Below are positions 9,303 through 23,000 of a stretch of 64,000 bases of DNA, piece after piece (position 1 is the first letter of the stretch; each line of letters begins with the position of its first letter). The position numbers and the translations under genes were made by a program. The stretch lies in the NCBI GenBank assembly GCA_036873755.1, contig JAVTVY010047932.1, positions 62,001 through 126,000 on the forward strand. The letters run 5' to 3'. The notes under the pieces were generated by a model. The model made no database searches. It worked only from the letters and a program-made list of their open reading frames with translations, and was not told the DNA's origin. The DNA comes from Hanleya hanleyi (taxonomy: Eukaryota; Mollusca; Polyplacophora; Lepidopleurida; Hanleyidae).

Positions 9303-11816
9303 TGTAAAATGTAGACGCGATCGCACTGATACCATATGAAAATCAACCTCATGTGACATCCCCACATGTAACATGAATTTTAGAGTTTATTAATATTGGT
9401 TGCAGGCGATGTCGTGGTGACTTGGCGTGCACCTTTGTGACTTAAAACTTTTCAAACTGGATGGCGAGGAATCATGTTAATATCGTTATGCCCAAATTAA
9501 CCGCTTGCAACGAAGTCGTGATGTGTGTCACCACACGCCTATCTGATTCCCGGGATCTGTCTCAATTTTGATTGATCAAGATTGTGTCAACTTTTAGAGA
9601 ATCACATTTTATCGACTTCTAGTACTTTCTGCAACATTTCAATTATAATACATATGAATAGGGGACAGTGTTAGATTCATACCTCAATATTGATCAGGGT
9701 GTTTACAGTGCCTTAGGGTGTGTGAATTTGACCGTCATGCTCGTAAATCGTGTAAGTCTACATGTTAAATGTAGACTGTATGTCTGATCACACCAGGTTA
9801 ATGTTTATTTACCAGAACTTGTTTGTGGATTTGTTATTATAAACATGATAAATGATTGAATGACTTGACAACCCCCACCCTTGATCTAATTATTAATATA
9901 TCCATGGCACCCATCTTAATGGATTTTTTTGTTAATCATGGTACCTTTTATTAAATTGTAGGAAAACATCCCAGAATATTGCATGTTTGAGCATACATAA
10001 AAAAAAATAATAATAAAACCTTCCATTTTGTCAAGCAAATCACGAGATCAGCTTTAGAAACAGTTGTGGCATTTTTTTCCTTGCCTTGCACGACATATAC
10101 TAGCAGAAGTCCCTCAAACTAGAAGTGTCCAATGATGTATTCAGTGACATCGATGGCATGTTATTTACATGTATACAAGCACATCCAGTTGAAAACATTG
10201 CCCCCAAGCCGAGGTAATTTTGGAATGTCGGGGAACTCAAACAGCCACGAATGCAACTCCAGTAACCCAAGTTGAATAGCCGAAGGTGGCCCAATGAATC
10301 ATGAGAAAATTAAGTCAACATGCAATTCAAAATCTGTAACACTTGAACGGTGTAGTTATGTTACCAATGTAGGCAACTTGATGTCCTTATCATGACGATA
10401 AAGCATTGTCTTATCAGTGGGATTTTAACCAAATTAACAGCCACTGTACTAATTATTGGAAGGGACCAGTGAACAATTTTTTACAATTAGTTGATGAACC
10501 TTACTAAATATAACAACAATGGAGGAAGTTAGCCAAAAATCTATTCATCTTAACCCAGAAATTAAAATAATTATGAACTGTATAATACCACGTTTATTAT
10601 TGGCCATTGCAGCCTTAGACTGATTGATCGTTTTTGATGGACTTCTGAAACTCTAAGGTGTAATATGAAAATAAAGTTTGAGTGCCGTCTCATGTAGTTC
10701 TCTCATTTTCATGGCATCAGATTCTATACCTCCTACTATCAGATATAAGCTTACCCTCTGATTGCGCTGTGATTAAAACAGTGGTGCACAGCTTTTGCAT
10801 GCTTTGCTCTTGTCCAATCAGCAGCATCCATTTATAAATTGAGTTGAGTGGGCTTAGACATCACAGCTTAAAAAAAATGCTGTATTGTGTGCTCTTGTCA
10901 AATAGTTAAGCATCTAATTTGTTCAATTTTCTGTACAATATACTGGATGTGTTCTTCATCTCTCTCATATGTCATGTATGTAGATACTATACTTCCTAGC
11001 TGTGTTGAGAAAAAATTAATAAGAACTGAATGCGCATGCACACAGCATATTTCGACCCAGCAGTCAGAGGGTGTTTCACTGACGGTTAGGAGGTTACAAA
11101 CTCTGACATCAGATATTTTCTAAGGTATTAATGAAGTGAATTAACTTTTAGAATGAACAAGATAAGATGTTCTCTTTATTACTGTATTCATGTACATGTG
11201 TTCATTGTGCCAGTCCATACAACGTATATCAGGCTAGCCTTGATTACATGTAGTTTGTTGTTGGCTGTTATTATTTTTGTATGCGTGTCTATATGTTTTA
11301 TATAAATGAATTATATACACGCATATAGCTACATGTACATCAATCATGTAGATGTCACCTGATAAATATATAGATACTTCTGATATTGTTGTTTTTATAC
11401 CTGACCAGTAAAACCTGTTGCAGGTTTGAATTATGGGGTACACAGACATTTTTTCACCATTTTGCAAAATTCTGTGTTAATATTATTGTCCTGTATTGTA
11501 GCCTTCTATACTCCTGTTATAATTTTTCTTTAGTATGACATAGACATACAAAAAATTCTGAAACATCTGTTTTCTCCAGAATTCGCTTTTAAAAATGTAA
11601 AAAAAAAATGTATCCCATTTTGTCCCATTATGGGGTACTCTGAGACATCCACTGGGCCATGAGGGTGCGAAATAGCCCTTTGCCTGGTTGCCTGGGGCAA
11701 CCTAAATTTCCTTTGGGCAACCAAATTCTGTCCAAATTGCAATGCGTTTGGATGTGTTGGTTGCCCTTACTTGCCGATGGGCAACTAGAATTTGTTTGTC
11801 TATTTCATACCCTGGC
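9303..11816. other. Intergenic, with one solo repeat end
   Basis: Mostly AT-rich DNA without a gene. GCAGAAGTCCCTCAAACTAG, starting at 10104 and followed by AAGTG, resembles the terminal repeat of the family at 36759-37609 and may be a solo or decayed end. Confidence 0.35.
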
Positions 11817-12113
11817 CACCCACTGGGATATCCACTGGGACACTCACTGAGACATACACTGGGACACCCACTGAGACATCCACTGGGACATCCACTGGGA
11901 CATCCATTGGGACATCCACTGGGACACCCACTGGAACATCCACTGGGACATTCACTGGGACACCCACTGGGACATCCACTGGAACATCCACTGGGACATT
12001 CACTGGACACCCACTGGGACATCCACTGGAACATCCACTGGGACATTCACTGGGACATCCATTGGGACATTCACTGGGACACCCACTGAGACATCCACTG
12101 GGACATCCACTGG
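11817..12113. repeat. 12-bp minisatellite, unit CACTGGGACATC
   Basis: About 25 tandem units of CACTGGGACATC and its variants (ACCC for ATCC, ATTC for ATCC). Because 12 is divisible by three, long Thr/Gly/Ser-, His/Pro/Leu- and Cys/Pro-rich open frames appear on both strands. These are artefacts of the repeat, not genes. Confidence 0.9.
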
Positions 12114-12116
12114 GGT

Positions 12117-12586
12117 GCGATGGGACAATAATCAAAATACATTTTATAAAAAGTTTATACTAATAATATGTTTCATACGAGTTTAGAAGATTCAACAGCG
12201 ATGGTTAATTTAGTTTCTATCTTAGACCCGTTCTTAATTTACGTAAAATATTTCCCAGGGGTCAAATTTGAGGAAAAAAATATTTTGTGTGATTCACAAT
12301 GAAAACATTTTACTTTGAACATCAAATCTGATAGGATTAGCAATTACTACCATCTAGGAAACCAGATAATGCACTTTGATATCATTTTAGGATGAAAGTA
12401 AATTTCACTATTTGATTACTATTGTCCTGGTGTGCCCCGTCAAAAGTATCCTAGTCCACCCCGGGTGCATGATATTTTCCGTTTTACATCTGAGATAATA
12501 CATCGATATAATTTAAATTGTACCTTTGTCTATCAATTCTTAGTGGTAACAAAATAGCAATGAAGTACTGCTGAAAAGTTTGTATA
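12117..12586. other. Intergenic, no gene seen
   Basis: No supported feature. Confidence 0.4.
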
Positions 12587-12871
12587 CGGTAAGTTCCCTA
12601 AGTATTCGCGACCCTAAGTAAATTCGAAAACGGACATTTTTCGCCAAGTCACGTGACACTGTTCCCTAAGTAATCGAAAACGGCCCATTCGCGAAAAACC
12701 GCGGTCCTAACTATTCGAAAATCCCCCATTTATCGTGGTCGCGAGATTGATAATATTATGTAGTTGTGCGATGGAAAAACTTCCAGATCAACGAGTTTCC
12801 TTAGAATTAGTATTTGATAAACCTTGCAAACTTTTTGAGCATTTTGAACATAACCAATTGTAACAACTAAG

Positions 12872-13462
12872 TTGATTTTCATTAGGTCTCAAATGAAATG
12901 TATCCAATGTTTAAACCGCGATTTCTCATGGTCATTAAATTGGGAATATTGCCGGTTTACGGGGACGTGCGATATTAAACATTGCCGATTGGAGAGAACA
13001 TACATTCAATATTATACTGAAAATATCAAAATGAAGAACTGGAAGATACGTTTTATTCGGTCTTAAAAAAATATAATGCTGAAGTTTGACCGGACATTTG
13101 AACCACGGATTTTCTTAGTCGCGGGGTAGAAATTTACGATCAACCCCAACCCCAAGTTGCATTAATTTTGGCGACTGTATGCCATATGTGCTTCACCCTA
13201 AAACCAGAAACGCGCCTGTTTGGGTCCGACTTCGGATTTTTTTTCCTTAGACGCGAATGTTGAGATTCCCAGCTATGATACTGAAAACGTATTTTGTACT
13301 GTTCAGACAAAAATAATTTCCAACGAACGCGGCTATTCAGAATATTTTACGGCCGTGGAATTCGGGGTGATGCATATACCGAAAGAAGTTTGCGCTCTTG
13401 TATTAAACTTTTCAGGGGCAAGCAATAGTACAGATTTATTCTCTTCAATCACCCCTGGATAA
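12872..13462 (+). other. Unassigned open frames inside the TIR element
   Basis: Plus-strand frames at 12872-13066 (64 codons) and 13220-13462 (80 codons) lie close together inside the TIR element. I recognise no domain. They could be remnants of an element-encoded protein or chance. Confidence 0.2.
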
Positions 13463-14090
13463 AATAGAAACGAGGATATTATTCAAAGAATTATCTTGAA
13501 AGGAAAGCTGTGACGTGCAGGATTAACCTTGGCATATGGCTGCATCGGAATCTTCATAGCCGTAAAAATCGTGGAACGGCGTCATTGTGCACGTTGTCAT
13601 TGTTTCATGGTTCGCATGGGTCCTTAAAAGTTTGTAAAAGTGCATAATTTTTATATTGAAAATTAAAGGCCTTGAAAGTCCTTGAAAATTAGAATTTTTG
13701 AGTGAGTTTTTTTACACTATTAGTGAAGATATTACGGTACTTCTGACTTGATTATTGACACAAAAGTTGAATGTCGAAAGAGATGTTTACGTAAGATAGA
13801 CGAGATCATAGGCGGTAATTTGATAGCAACTGAAGCGGAGGTTGGAATAGCGGGTTGAGATTAAAAGTTAAAAAAATAAAAAGATGGAATAAACTAATAG
13901 GTTTTCTGTCTACTTATTCTCTAAATTATACTATCTGAAATGTGAATTAATTTTGCTGAACCCATGAGGTAATATTAGATAAAAACACGGTTGTACATTT
14001 GGCTGTTTCGTCATCATCATCTATCGATCTGTCTTTCGTCAGAAATATTCCAGAATACATTTACATCTGAAACAGATTGAACCAATTTTT

Positions 14091-16400
14091 AGCTCATCTG
14101 GGCCGAAGGCCCGATGGGCTTATGTCATGGCCTGACTGTCCGTCGTCCGTCGTCCATCGTGCGTCGTGCGTCGTCCGTAAACATCTTCTTCTCTGAAACC
14201 GCTTGGCCGATTAAGCTGAAACTTGGCATGCATGTTCCCCCCAGTGAGGACACCAGAATTTGTTCATGCCGTGTCGATACGATTTTAAATATGGCCGCCA
14301 TGGCGGCCATCTTCAATTTGCCATTGAAACATTGTTATCGCGATTTCTCAGGAACTACTGCATAGATCTTTCTCAAATTTGGTACACAGGTTCCCCTTTT
14401 GGTCTAGTTGTGCAAGATACCTGTTGTGGTCTGATTCACAAATCCAATATGGCTACCAGGCGGCCATCTTGGATTTCCCCATGAAACATTGTTATTGCAA
14501 TTTCTCAGGAACTACTTTGTGGATCTTCCTCAAATTTGGTACACAGGTTCCCCTTGGGGTCCAGTTGTGCAAGATACCTTTTCTGCTCTGATTCGAACAT
14601 CCAATATGGCCACCAGGCAGCCATCTTGGATTTCCCTATGAAACTTCGTTATCGTGATTTATGAGGAAATACTGCATGGATCTTTCTCAAATTTGATACA
14701 CAGGTTCCCCTTAGTGTCTAGTTGTGCAAGATACTTTTGTGGTCTGATTCAGAAATCCAATATGGCCACCAGGCGGCCATCTTGGATTTCGAGATGAAAC
14801 ATTGTTATCTCGATTTCTCAGGAAGTACCGCATGGGTCTTTCTCAAATTTGGTACAGAGGTTCCCCTTGGGGTCTAGTTGTGCAAGATACAATTTGTGGT
14901 CTGATTGAAAAATCCAATATGGCCACAAAGCGGCCATCTTGAATTTGCCAGTGAAGTCTTGTCATCATTATTTTTCGTTAACTACTGCATGGATCTTTCT
15001 CAAATTTGGTACACAGGTTCCTCTTGGGGGTCTAGTTGTGCAAGATACCTTTTCTGCTCTGATTCGAACATTCAATATGGCCACCAGGCGGCCATCTTGG
15101 ATTTCCCTATGAAACTTCGTTATCGTGATTTATCAGGAAGAGCCGCATGGATCTTTCTCAAATTTGATACGCAGGTTCCCCTTGGGGTCTAGTTGCGCAA
15201 GATACAATTTGCGGTCTGATTGAAAAATCCAATATGACCACCAGGTGGCCATCTTGGATTTCCAGATGAAACATTATCGCGATTTCTCAGGAACTACTGC
15301 ATGGATCGTTCTCAAATTTGGTACAGATCTAGAGGTTCCCCTCGGGGTCTAGTTGCGCAAGATACAATTTGTAGTCTGATTGAAAAATCCAATATGGCCA
15401 CCAGGTGGCCATCTTGGATTTCCAGATGAAACATTGTTATCGTGATTTCTCAGGAACTACTGCATGGATCTTTCTCAAATTTGGTACAGAGGTTGCCCTT
15501 GGGGTCTAGCTGTGCATGATACCATATATGGTCTGATTGAAAAATTCAATATGGCCACCAGGTGGCCATCTTGGATTTCCCCATGAAATTTTGTTATCGT
15601 GAATTCTTAGGATATTACTGCATGGATGTTGATACACAGGTTCCCCTTGTGATCCAGTTGTGCAAAATACCTTTTTTTGGTTCATTTCGAAAATCCAATA
15701 TTGCCGCATCTTGAATTTCCCATGAAACTTTATCATAAAATCTCAGGAAATAACTGCATGGATCATTTTATAGTGTTCAGGGTGGACAACACAAGTTAGA
15801 AACTCATCTATTGCAGTTCTTTAGTAAAAATTTCTCACAGCTACTTTCTCCAGTTACAGACAGATGACCTACAGTGCCGTGGCACTATCTTTTACATCTT
15901 CGCAGACAGATGGGGTATGTCTTGGTTAGGCCATACCTCACCAGAGATTACTTTCATTGGAAAAATGTCCTGTTACATCTCATTGCCATCGTAACAACCC
16001 AGTCGCACATATTTTGTACTCGACATGTCTCCCCCTGGTGCATATACCCACAAAATATTGGAATCGCAGGTTAAAACTGTCCCATGTACTGTCCGGACAC
16101 GAAGTGGACGGACGGACGAACGACTGCAATCACATAATAAAAATTGGTTCTGGTTATTGCTTATACAGCTTACTGACAATCACACATTATATTTTGGTAT
16201 AATTGCCTTTATTCCATAACCTCCAATTACAATCATGAATTTACAGCTTGACCTCCTGTGAAATCGACTATATTGTCATTTTGTTCAGGGGAGACAACGC
16301 AAGTTAGAAACTCATCTATTGCAGTTCTTCAGTAAAAATTTCTCGAAGCCACTTTCTCCAGTTATAGCCAGATGAGCGCTACAGTGCCGTGGCACTATCT
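14091..16400 (+). mobile_element. Hairpin-capped satellite element A
   Basis: The 5' end, 14091-14120, is a strong hairpin: AGCTCATC, one bulged T, GGGCC, loop GAA, GGCCC, GATGGGCT. A GTCCGTC-type short repeat follows (14138-14180), then an array of 157-bp units. The far end has CCAGATGAGCGCT, the inverse of AGCTCATCTGG, next to a second hairpin AGTGCC-GT-GGCACT at 16382-16395. A diverged copy of that end, about 130 bp, lies at 15769-15897. It resembles a repeat type that I remember as common in bivalve sequences (AGCTCA hairpin then GTCCGTC tract), but I cannot name its class. Confidence 0.65.
14200..15765 (+). repeat. 157-bp satellite array, about 9-10 units
   Basis: CTCAAATTTG(G/A)TAC recurs at about 14372, 14529, 14686, 14842, 14999, 15157, 15311 and 15474, with a last decayed unit near 15630. 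Each unit has TTCTCAGGAACTACTGCATG, the core, AGGTTCCCCTTGGGGTCTAG and TGGCC(A/G)CCAGG(C/T)GGCCATC. The last is itself a hairpin. No protein is implied. Confidence 0.9.
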
Positions 16401-17769
16401 TTTAAAAAAATTTCATGGGAGTCATGATCTCACTGTTACAAAGGCATAATATATTGAGGTCGTGTTGGCTGAATATATTATGAAGCGGGAACCGTGTACA
16501 AGCGAAAGTTTGGCCCACGTGCCATGCAGATTGCCTTTGTCTCTTGATTTACTTTTCTTTTGTTGGTGAATAAAATTCAATTCAATTCAATTCCAAGTAT
16601 TGATCACGTGATGCTATTGCAACTCCGTATGGCGGGAAAATGTACAACCAACACGTGGCATGTTGAAACTTTCATTCTTCCATGTCTGCGGACCCCACCT
16701 AATTCTATGAAAGTATATTTGTTAATAAAGGATCGAAGGGATACAGTGAATTGTTAGAATGGGCAAGTAATTCATGTCTTTCCGTTAGCCGCTATTCATG
16801 GCGGGATGAGCTCGTTCCAGCTGGGAAGATTGTATATCGTCTCAGACGAGTTGGCCCTGATATGGGTCTCAGTCGAGTTGGCCCTGATATGGGTCTTCAG
16901 ATAGTGTCGGGCGCTTGCTTAATTTGCTGCTGGTTTCATTGACATAAACAGTTTGAAAAGCCTTTCCGCAACATTTCCCTATGAAGAGCAATCAAGAAAT
17001 TATTAGGTTTGATTCTCAATCTCAAAATGACGTAATCTGTACGTGTTTCTTCATTAGATGTTATATATTTTCACGTAAACATCATTGGCGTCACTGGGAT
17101 AGTTGTGCCTAGTCTTCTCGGCTGTGAAAAAATTCTGCAAGAGTTGAAGCATGTCCTGAAGAGAAAATAAAGAAAATATCAGAATGTCTAAGTGACAGAA
17201 TATGCTCTTGTCCCGTATGTACTAATACAAGAATATACACGAATTTGTTATTTTAAATTGACCGGGCGTCCGATGAAACTAATCTCTTCATTGTCAGCCG
17301 ATCATTGCAGTCAATTATTCGAACCTATTTAATGGTTAAAGAGCAGAAAGAATACTTTATTTATCCTTTGATCAATTGCGAATTATTGCCTGACAAATCT
17401 AAACGCACAACAAACATTTCCCGGGTTTTGCTTCGGGGTTTTCCCTCGACCACACGTGCTCGTACCACTGAACTTCGGCGAAGTATATTAGGCTTCATTC
17501 TACACACAAATTATAGTGAATGTCTCGTGGTTGTCGATCTTATATCATTTAAGAGTGCTGTCGGGGGTAAATATCACAAAATTAAAGAAACACCACAGTC
17601 GACGTATTGTGACCTTTCATTGTCGAACGATATGGGCATTTAATATGGGGATTCTAATTTACGAAAACGTCCGTTTTTCTGAACTGACCTGCACAAACTA
17701 TTCGGAAGTGGTCAGTTTTTCACGACTGCGATATTCACTTCCGGTCACGAATACTTGGGGAACTTACCG

Positions 17770-18102
17770 TAACAAAATTCCTCAGTCCTAAAAATTTACT
17801 TGGACTGCTCAAAAACATTTTTTTTTATCCCTAATTTTTTTTCCAATGATAATTTTTATTTGTAATCAATATAGTTGTTGTATGGGGGTGGTAGCTTTCT
17901 ACTGATGACATTGTAATTTGCATTCCGGGCTAGACGGCTTTTCTCATGTCCCACTGTACCGCAATCTCCTCAGCAAATTCAAATTCATTGATCATTTACC
18001 AAGATTTGATCAGACATGTATATGCTTTAACATATTAGCAGGATAAAACTTTTTGATTAGACAAGCCCATATTTTCAAGAAATACAAAAAAGGAAAGGTT
18101 AC
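17770..18102. other. Intergenic, no gene seen
   Basis: No supported feature. Confidence 0.4.
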
Positions 18103-19395
18103 CATGCCAGGGGTTATTCTTGACAAAAAAATTTCATCTACTCAATTTCTGAATTCAATAAAACTCAAATTTTTTTCGCGCGCCTTCGGCGCGCTAAATA
18201 ATGCCTAAAACTCAATTTTTCCCAATTTTCATCGAATGAAGTATGAAAACTCAATTTTCCCAATTTTCATCGAATGAAGTGCGAAAACTCAATTTTTAGT
18301 GCCTTTTCATCTTAGAAATAGGAAGAATCGATCATTCAGTAGTTTTAGTCCGAGCTTAATGCAGGTGTCAAGCGACCCACTCCAGGGGTTTGGTGGGACT
18401 AATGGAATTTACACATGAATGCCTGCATAAACAATGGAATCCCACCAAGCCCCACCCCCAGAAAAGACGTACTCCAGTACGGGATGCAAAGTGTGTAAAA
18501 TCCCCGCAACGAGGCAATCTCTCACCCCTCTCATGTCCGAGGTTGGGGGGATTCGTTGGCGGGCCCCTGCATGAGTTCTGACATTCATGCAAGACATATT
18601 ACGTAATCTATTACAAAATCTATTCATGGAGACACTTTACATTTCTTGACATTTGGCAGCTCTACATATATCATCCCGCCTACTTTCACTTTCAGCGACG
18701 TGCAAATGCCTGCGTCTGACTCTCCCCATTTACTGGAGTTTATTATTGATCATCGACGAGGAGTCAACTGTATGAATGTCTCCATGCATAGATCTTTATT
18801 CAGTTCTTTATTTTTCTAAGTTCAGTTTTTCAGCATTTTAAATCCCAATCCTTGACATTTCACCTGTACATTCACATCAACTCTGGAACAATATGTTCGC
18901 AACCGCAGCACCTCCATCAGTCTCAGACGAGTTCTTCTGTCTGTGGTATTCATGGCGGGAACTGTCGTCGATAAGGTAAACACCACATGACCACACCACA
19001 TCCTGGTACCCGGAGTCGGAAATCGCCAACCCCAGTTTCCCCTCATAAAGAAATACAGGCGAGGGTTCCCCACATACACCGCATGCAAAGCGGAACAAAA
19101 TGTATGCTGTGCGTATAACAACAACAATGCACACATCGCTCTTCCGCCACGTGAGTGCAGTCTTTTCTTTCTTCTCGCGAGCTGTATTATCTTTGCATTT
19201 CGTTACAGAAACTCAATTTTATTGAAGGAAACTCAATTTTTTCGCGCGCCTACGGTGCGCGAATGTCCGAAAAATAAAATACTCAATTTTTTCATGGAAA
19301 ACTCAATTTCCAAAAAAACATCAAAACTCAATTCTTATTTGTTTTTCATCTGGGTTACCCCGATGAAAAACTGTCAAGAAAAACCCCTGGCCATG
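18103..19395. mobile_element. 1.3-kb TIR element with AACTCAATTTTT repeats
   Basis: The left end CATGCCAGGGGTTATTCTTG is answered by the right end at 19373-19395, whose reverse complement is CATGGCCAGGGGTTTTTCTTG less its first base. Both ends are followed inward by clusters of the direct repeat AACTCAATTTTT and one GC hairpin each: CGCGCGCCTTCGGCGCGC at 18177-18194 and a variant at 19243-19261. Near the right end lies a hairpin with GTTTTTCATC at 19341 and GATGAAAAAC at 19361. The middle holds a 14-bp stem (GGGGTTTGGTGGGA at 18386, complement about 18440-18453) and no recognisable gene. Confidence 0.6.
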
Positions 19396-20062
19396 CAAAT
19401 ATTGGTAATAAGGCGATTAATTTTTAGCCATAAAATTGACAATGAATTAAACAATTTCTCAAATTTTATCTTTGTTCGCCCTCCTCGATATCATTGCACT
19501 TGTATCCACTCGGACATTACGCAACCCGGTATGAATGTATGCACTAGGAAAGAACTTGCTTGCTAGCATAGCCAGACCTCTAGCAAAACCTTCATTAATG
19601 ACACTGATAGATATCATTGGTCTTGTTTGTGTACAAAAGTACATTCACACCTACTTGTAGCCTGTAGGTATAATTACACCATTTCTTCCACTCTATTCAT
19701 ATTATTTAATTGCATTGCTGTGTGATGACGGATAGATCTGCTGATAAAGTAAAATAAAAGCCTGTTCATCATGTAAGGAAAACACAATAGGTGATAACAT
19801 GTAGGGAACCTTGTTGAACCTGGAAAAGCTACCCAACAAACTGTATTGCACACGGTGTTCCCGGTTTGAAGATTCCTACATGATGAACTTACCAAAATAA
19901 AGGTGTATTTACTTCGCCGAGCTTGCTTGTTGATGAATACTGCTTGTAGATTCAAAAGGCTGTAACAATGGCTGTTAAGAACTTCTAATATAGATTTTTT
20001 TCACAAATTATGTTGATATCAGATGGTGAAGTGTTTCCCTAAATTTGAGTGAAAGCATTATT
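19396..20062. other. Intergenic, no gene seen
   Basis: No supported feature. Confidence 0.4.
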
Positions 20063-23000
20063 AGGGTTCCATGCCAGCATGGCTGGAAACCTATTGTTTT
20101 TGCTATTATTATTTTTCTTCCGCCACATTTTGTGCGATTCGCCCAGTTAACACCGCTTCACCGTTGGAGCTGAAACTTCATAGGTTGATTGGCCCATGTG
20201 GGATCTAGTGCATATCCACCAATGAAGCCGATTGGTCGAAACCCCTGAGGGCCATCTTGGATCGACCACAAAACTTATTAAGCTATTCATCTCCGCAACC
20301 GCTAAAGCGATCGACGCGAAACTTGGTACACATAATCAATGAAGTAGGCTCTCTCAAAAGTCTATTTGAAAAGTTGCTCCGTAAAACAAAATGGCCACCA
20401 TCGGCCAATCAAAATAGCCGGATTTTCAAGTAACAGATTTGGACGGGGAAAGTGACGAAATATATATGTTATATAATACGGCGATCACGAATATGTAAGA
20501 ACTTTGTGCCTAGGTCACTTGGTTTGGCCGCCATCTTGAATTTTGTCAGAAACGGAACACATCTTGTACAGGCTGTAACTCTGGAACTACGGGGGGTACA
20601 GCCTTGCAGTTTGTTGCATTATATTCTCCAGGAGCAGCTCTTTCAGAAATATGCCATCCATTTTAACATAAGTTCAATAGTTTGGGCGTTATAGAGGAAT
20701 CAAAATTGTCAAATTATCAAATAATGCCAAAAATCACATAATTTGAAAAGTAATTCTGTTCAATATTACACAAACAACGAGTCGAATTATTCTGAGTTTT
20801 GGTATACGTACTCCTTGTATAACTGCTATGATGGCTGTGAAATTGCAGCATGATCGTATTAATAGTTTCGGAGGTATGGTAAAACGTGAAAGTTGAGTAG
20901 GTCTGAGCATATGGCTGAAAGTATACTTCACAAAAGCAAACTGTCAGAAGCGCTATCTCCGGGCGACCAATTTCCAAGCTCAAATTTCTCCATTCAAGCA
21001 TTTGTCTGGACCACAGGTACCGTTTTCTGTACCTATTTCAACCTACTAACATTTTGATTTCGATGAAGGAGCCGTCTAGGATGCAAACAAAGGCCAGAAA
21101 CGTGTTTCCCACGTCCTGCTGACCAGGAAAATGTGTTTTTGAAGCTCTAAATCCATTTATTAGGGTTCCATGCCAGCATGGCTGGAAAACTATTGTTTTT
21201 GCTATTATTAGGGTCCCATGCCAGCATGGCTGGAAACCTTTTGTTTTTGGTATTATTATTATTAGGGTTCCATGCCAGCATGGCTGGAAACCTTTTGTTT
21301 TTGGTATTATTAGGGTTCCATGCCAGCATGGCTGGAAACCTTTTGTTTTTGGTATTATTATTTTTCTTCCGCCACATTTTGTGCAATTCGCCCAGTCAAC
21401 ACCGCCTCACCGTTGGAGCTGAAACTTCATAGGTTGATTGGCCCATGTGGGATCTAGTGCATATCCACCAATGAAGCCGATTGGTCGAAACCCCTGAGGG
21501 CCATCTTGGATCGACCACAAAACTTATTAAGCTATTCATCTCCGCAACCGCTAAAGCGATCGACGCGAAACTTGGTACACATAATCAATGAAGTAGGCTC
21601 TCTCAAAAGTCTATTTGAAAAGTTGCTCCGTAAAACAAAATGGCCACCATCGGCCAATCAAAATAGCCGGATTTTCAAGTAACAGATTTGGACGGGGAAA
21701 GTGACGAAATATATATGTTATATAATACGGCGATCACGAATATGTAAGAACTTTGTGCCTAGGTCACTTGGTTTGGCCGCCATCTTGAATTTTGTCAGAA
21801 ACGGAACACATCTTGTACAGGCTGTAACTCTGGAACTACGGGGGGTACAGCCTTGCAGTTTGTTGCATTATATTCTCCAGGAGCAGCTCTTTCAGAAATA
21901 TGCCATCCATTTTAACATAAGTTCAATAGTTTGGGCGTTATAGAGGAATCAAAATTGTCAAATTATCAAATAATGCCAAAAATCACATAATTTGAAAAGT
22001 AATTCTGTTCAATATTACACAAACAACGAGTCGAATTATTCTGAGTTTTGGTATACGTACTCCTTGTATAACTGCTATGATGGCTGTGAAATTGCAGCAT
22101 GATCGTATTAATAGTTTCGGAGGTATGGTAAAACGTGAAAGTTGAGTAGGTCTGAGCATATGGCTGAAAGTATACTTCACAAAAGCAAACTGTCAGAAGC
22201 GCTATCTCCGGGCGACCAATTTCCAAGCTCAAATTTCTCCATTCAAGCATTTGTCTGGACCACAGGTACCGTTTTCTGTACCTATTTCAACCTACTAACA
22301 TTTTGATTTCGATGAAGGAGCCGTCTAGGATGCAAACAAAGGCCAGAAACGTGTTTCCCACGTCCTGCTGACCAGGAAAATGTGTTTTTGAAGCTCTAAA
22401 TCCATTTATTAGGGTTCCATGCCAACATGGCTGGAAAACTATTGTTTTTGCTATTATTAGGGTTCCATGCCAGCATGGCTGGAAACCTTTTGTTTTTGGT
22501 ATTATTATTATTAGGGTTCCATGCCAGCATGGCTGGAAACCTTTTGTTTTTGGTATTATTAGGGTTCCATGCCAGCATGGCTGGAAACCTTTTGTTTTTG
22601 GTATTATTATTTTTCTTCCGCCACATTTTGTGCAATTCGCCCAGTCAACACCGCCTCACCGTTGGAGCTGAAACTTCATAGGTTGATTGGCCCATGTGGG
22701 ATCTAGTGCATATCCACCAATGAAGCCGATTGGTCGAAACCCCTGAGGGCCATCTTGGATTGACCACAAAACTTATTAAGCTATTCATCTCCGCAACCGC
22801 TAAAGCGATCGACGCGAAACTTGGTACACATAATCAATGAAGTAGGCTCTCTCAAAAGTCTATTTGAAAAGTTGCTCCGTAAAACAAAATGGCCACCATC
22901 GGCCAATCAAAATAGCCGGATTTTCAAGTAACAGATTTGGACGGGGAAAGTGACGAAATATATATGTTATATAATACGGCGATCACGAATATGTAAGAAC

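Larger units (their letters stand above)
12587..17767. mobile_element. 5.2-kb TIR element, ends CGGTAAGTTCCC
   Basis: The left end CGGTAAGTTCCCTAAGTATT is matched in inverted orientation by the right end at about 17740-17767 (reverse complement CGGTAAGTTCCCCAAGTATT). Both ends lie directly against TA. Inside the left end the motif CTAAGTATTCG recurs as CTAAGTAATCG (about 12665) and CTAACTATTCG (about 12707); the right end has a CCGAATAGTTTG variant. Such subterminal repeats are commonly transposase-binding sites. No transposase is recognisable in either strand, so it is non-autonomous or badly decayed. It contains the hairpin-capped satellite at 14091-16400, presumably a later insertion. The superfamily is not assigned. 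Confidence 0.65.

Noticed and set aside
11659..12163. Several overlapping open frames of 110-123 codons on both strands
   Set aside because: They are translations of the 12-bp minisatellite, whose period is a multiple of three; no start context or non-repeat domain.
18366..18600. Possible small nuclear RNA-like or GC-rich RNA gene in the middle of the 18.1-19.4 kb element
   Set aside because: It folds locally, but no snRNA sequence element could be matched from memory.
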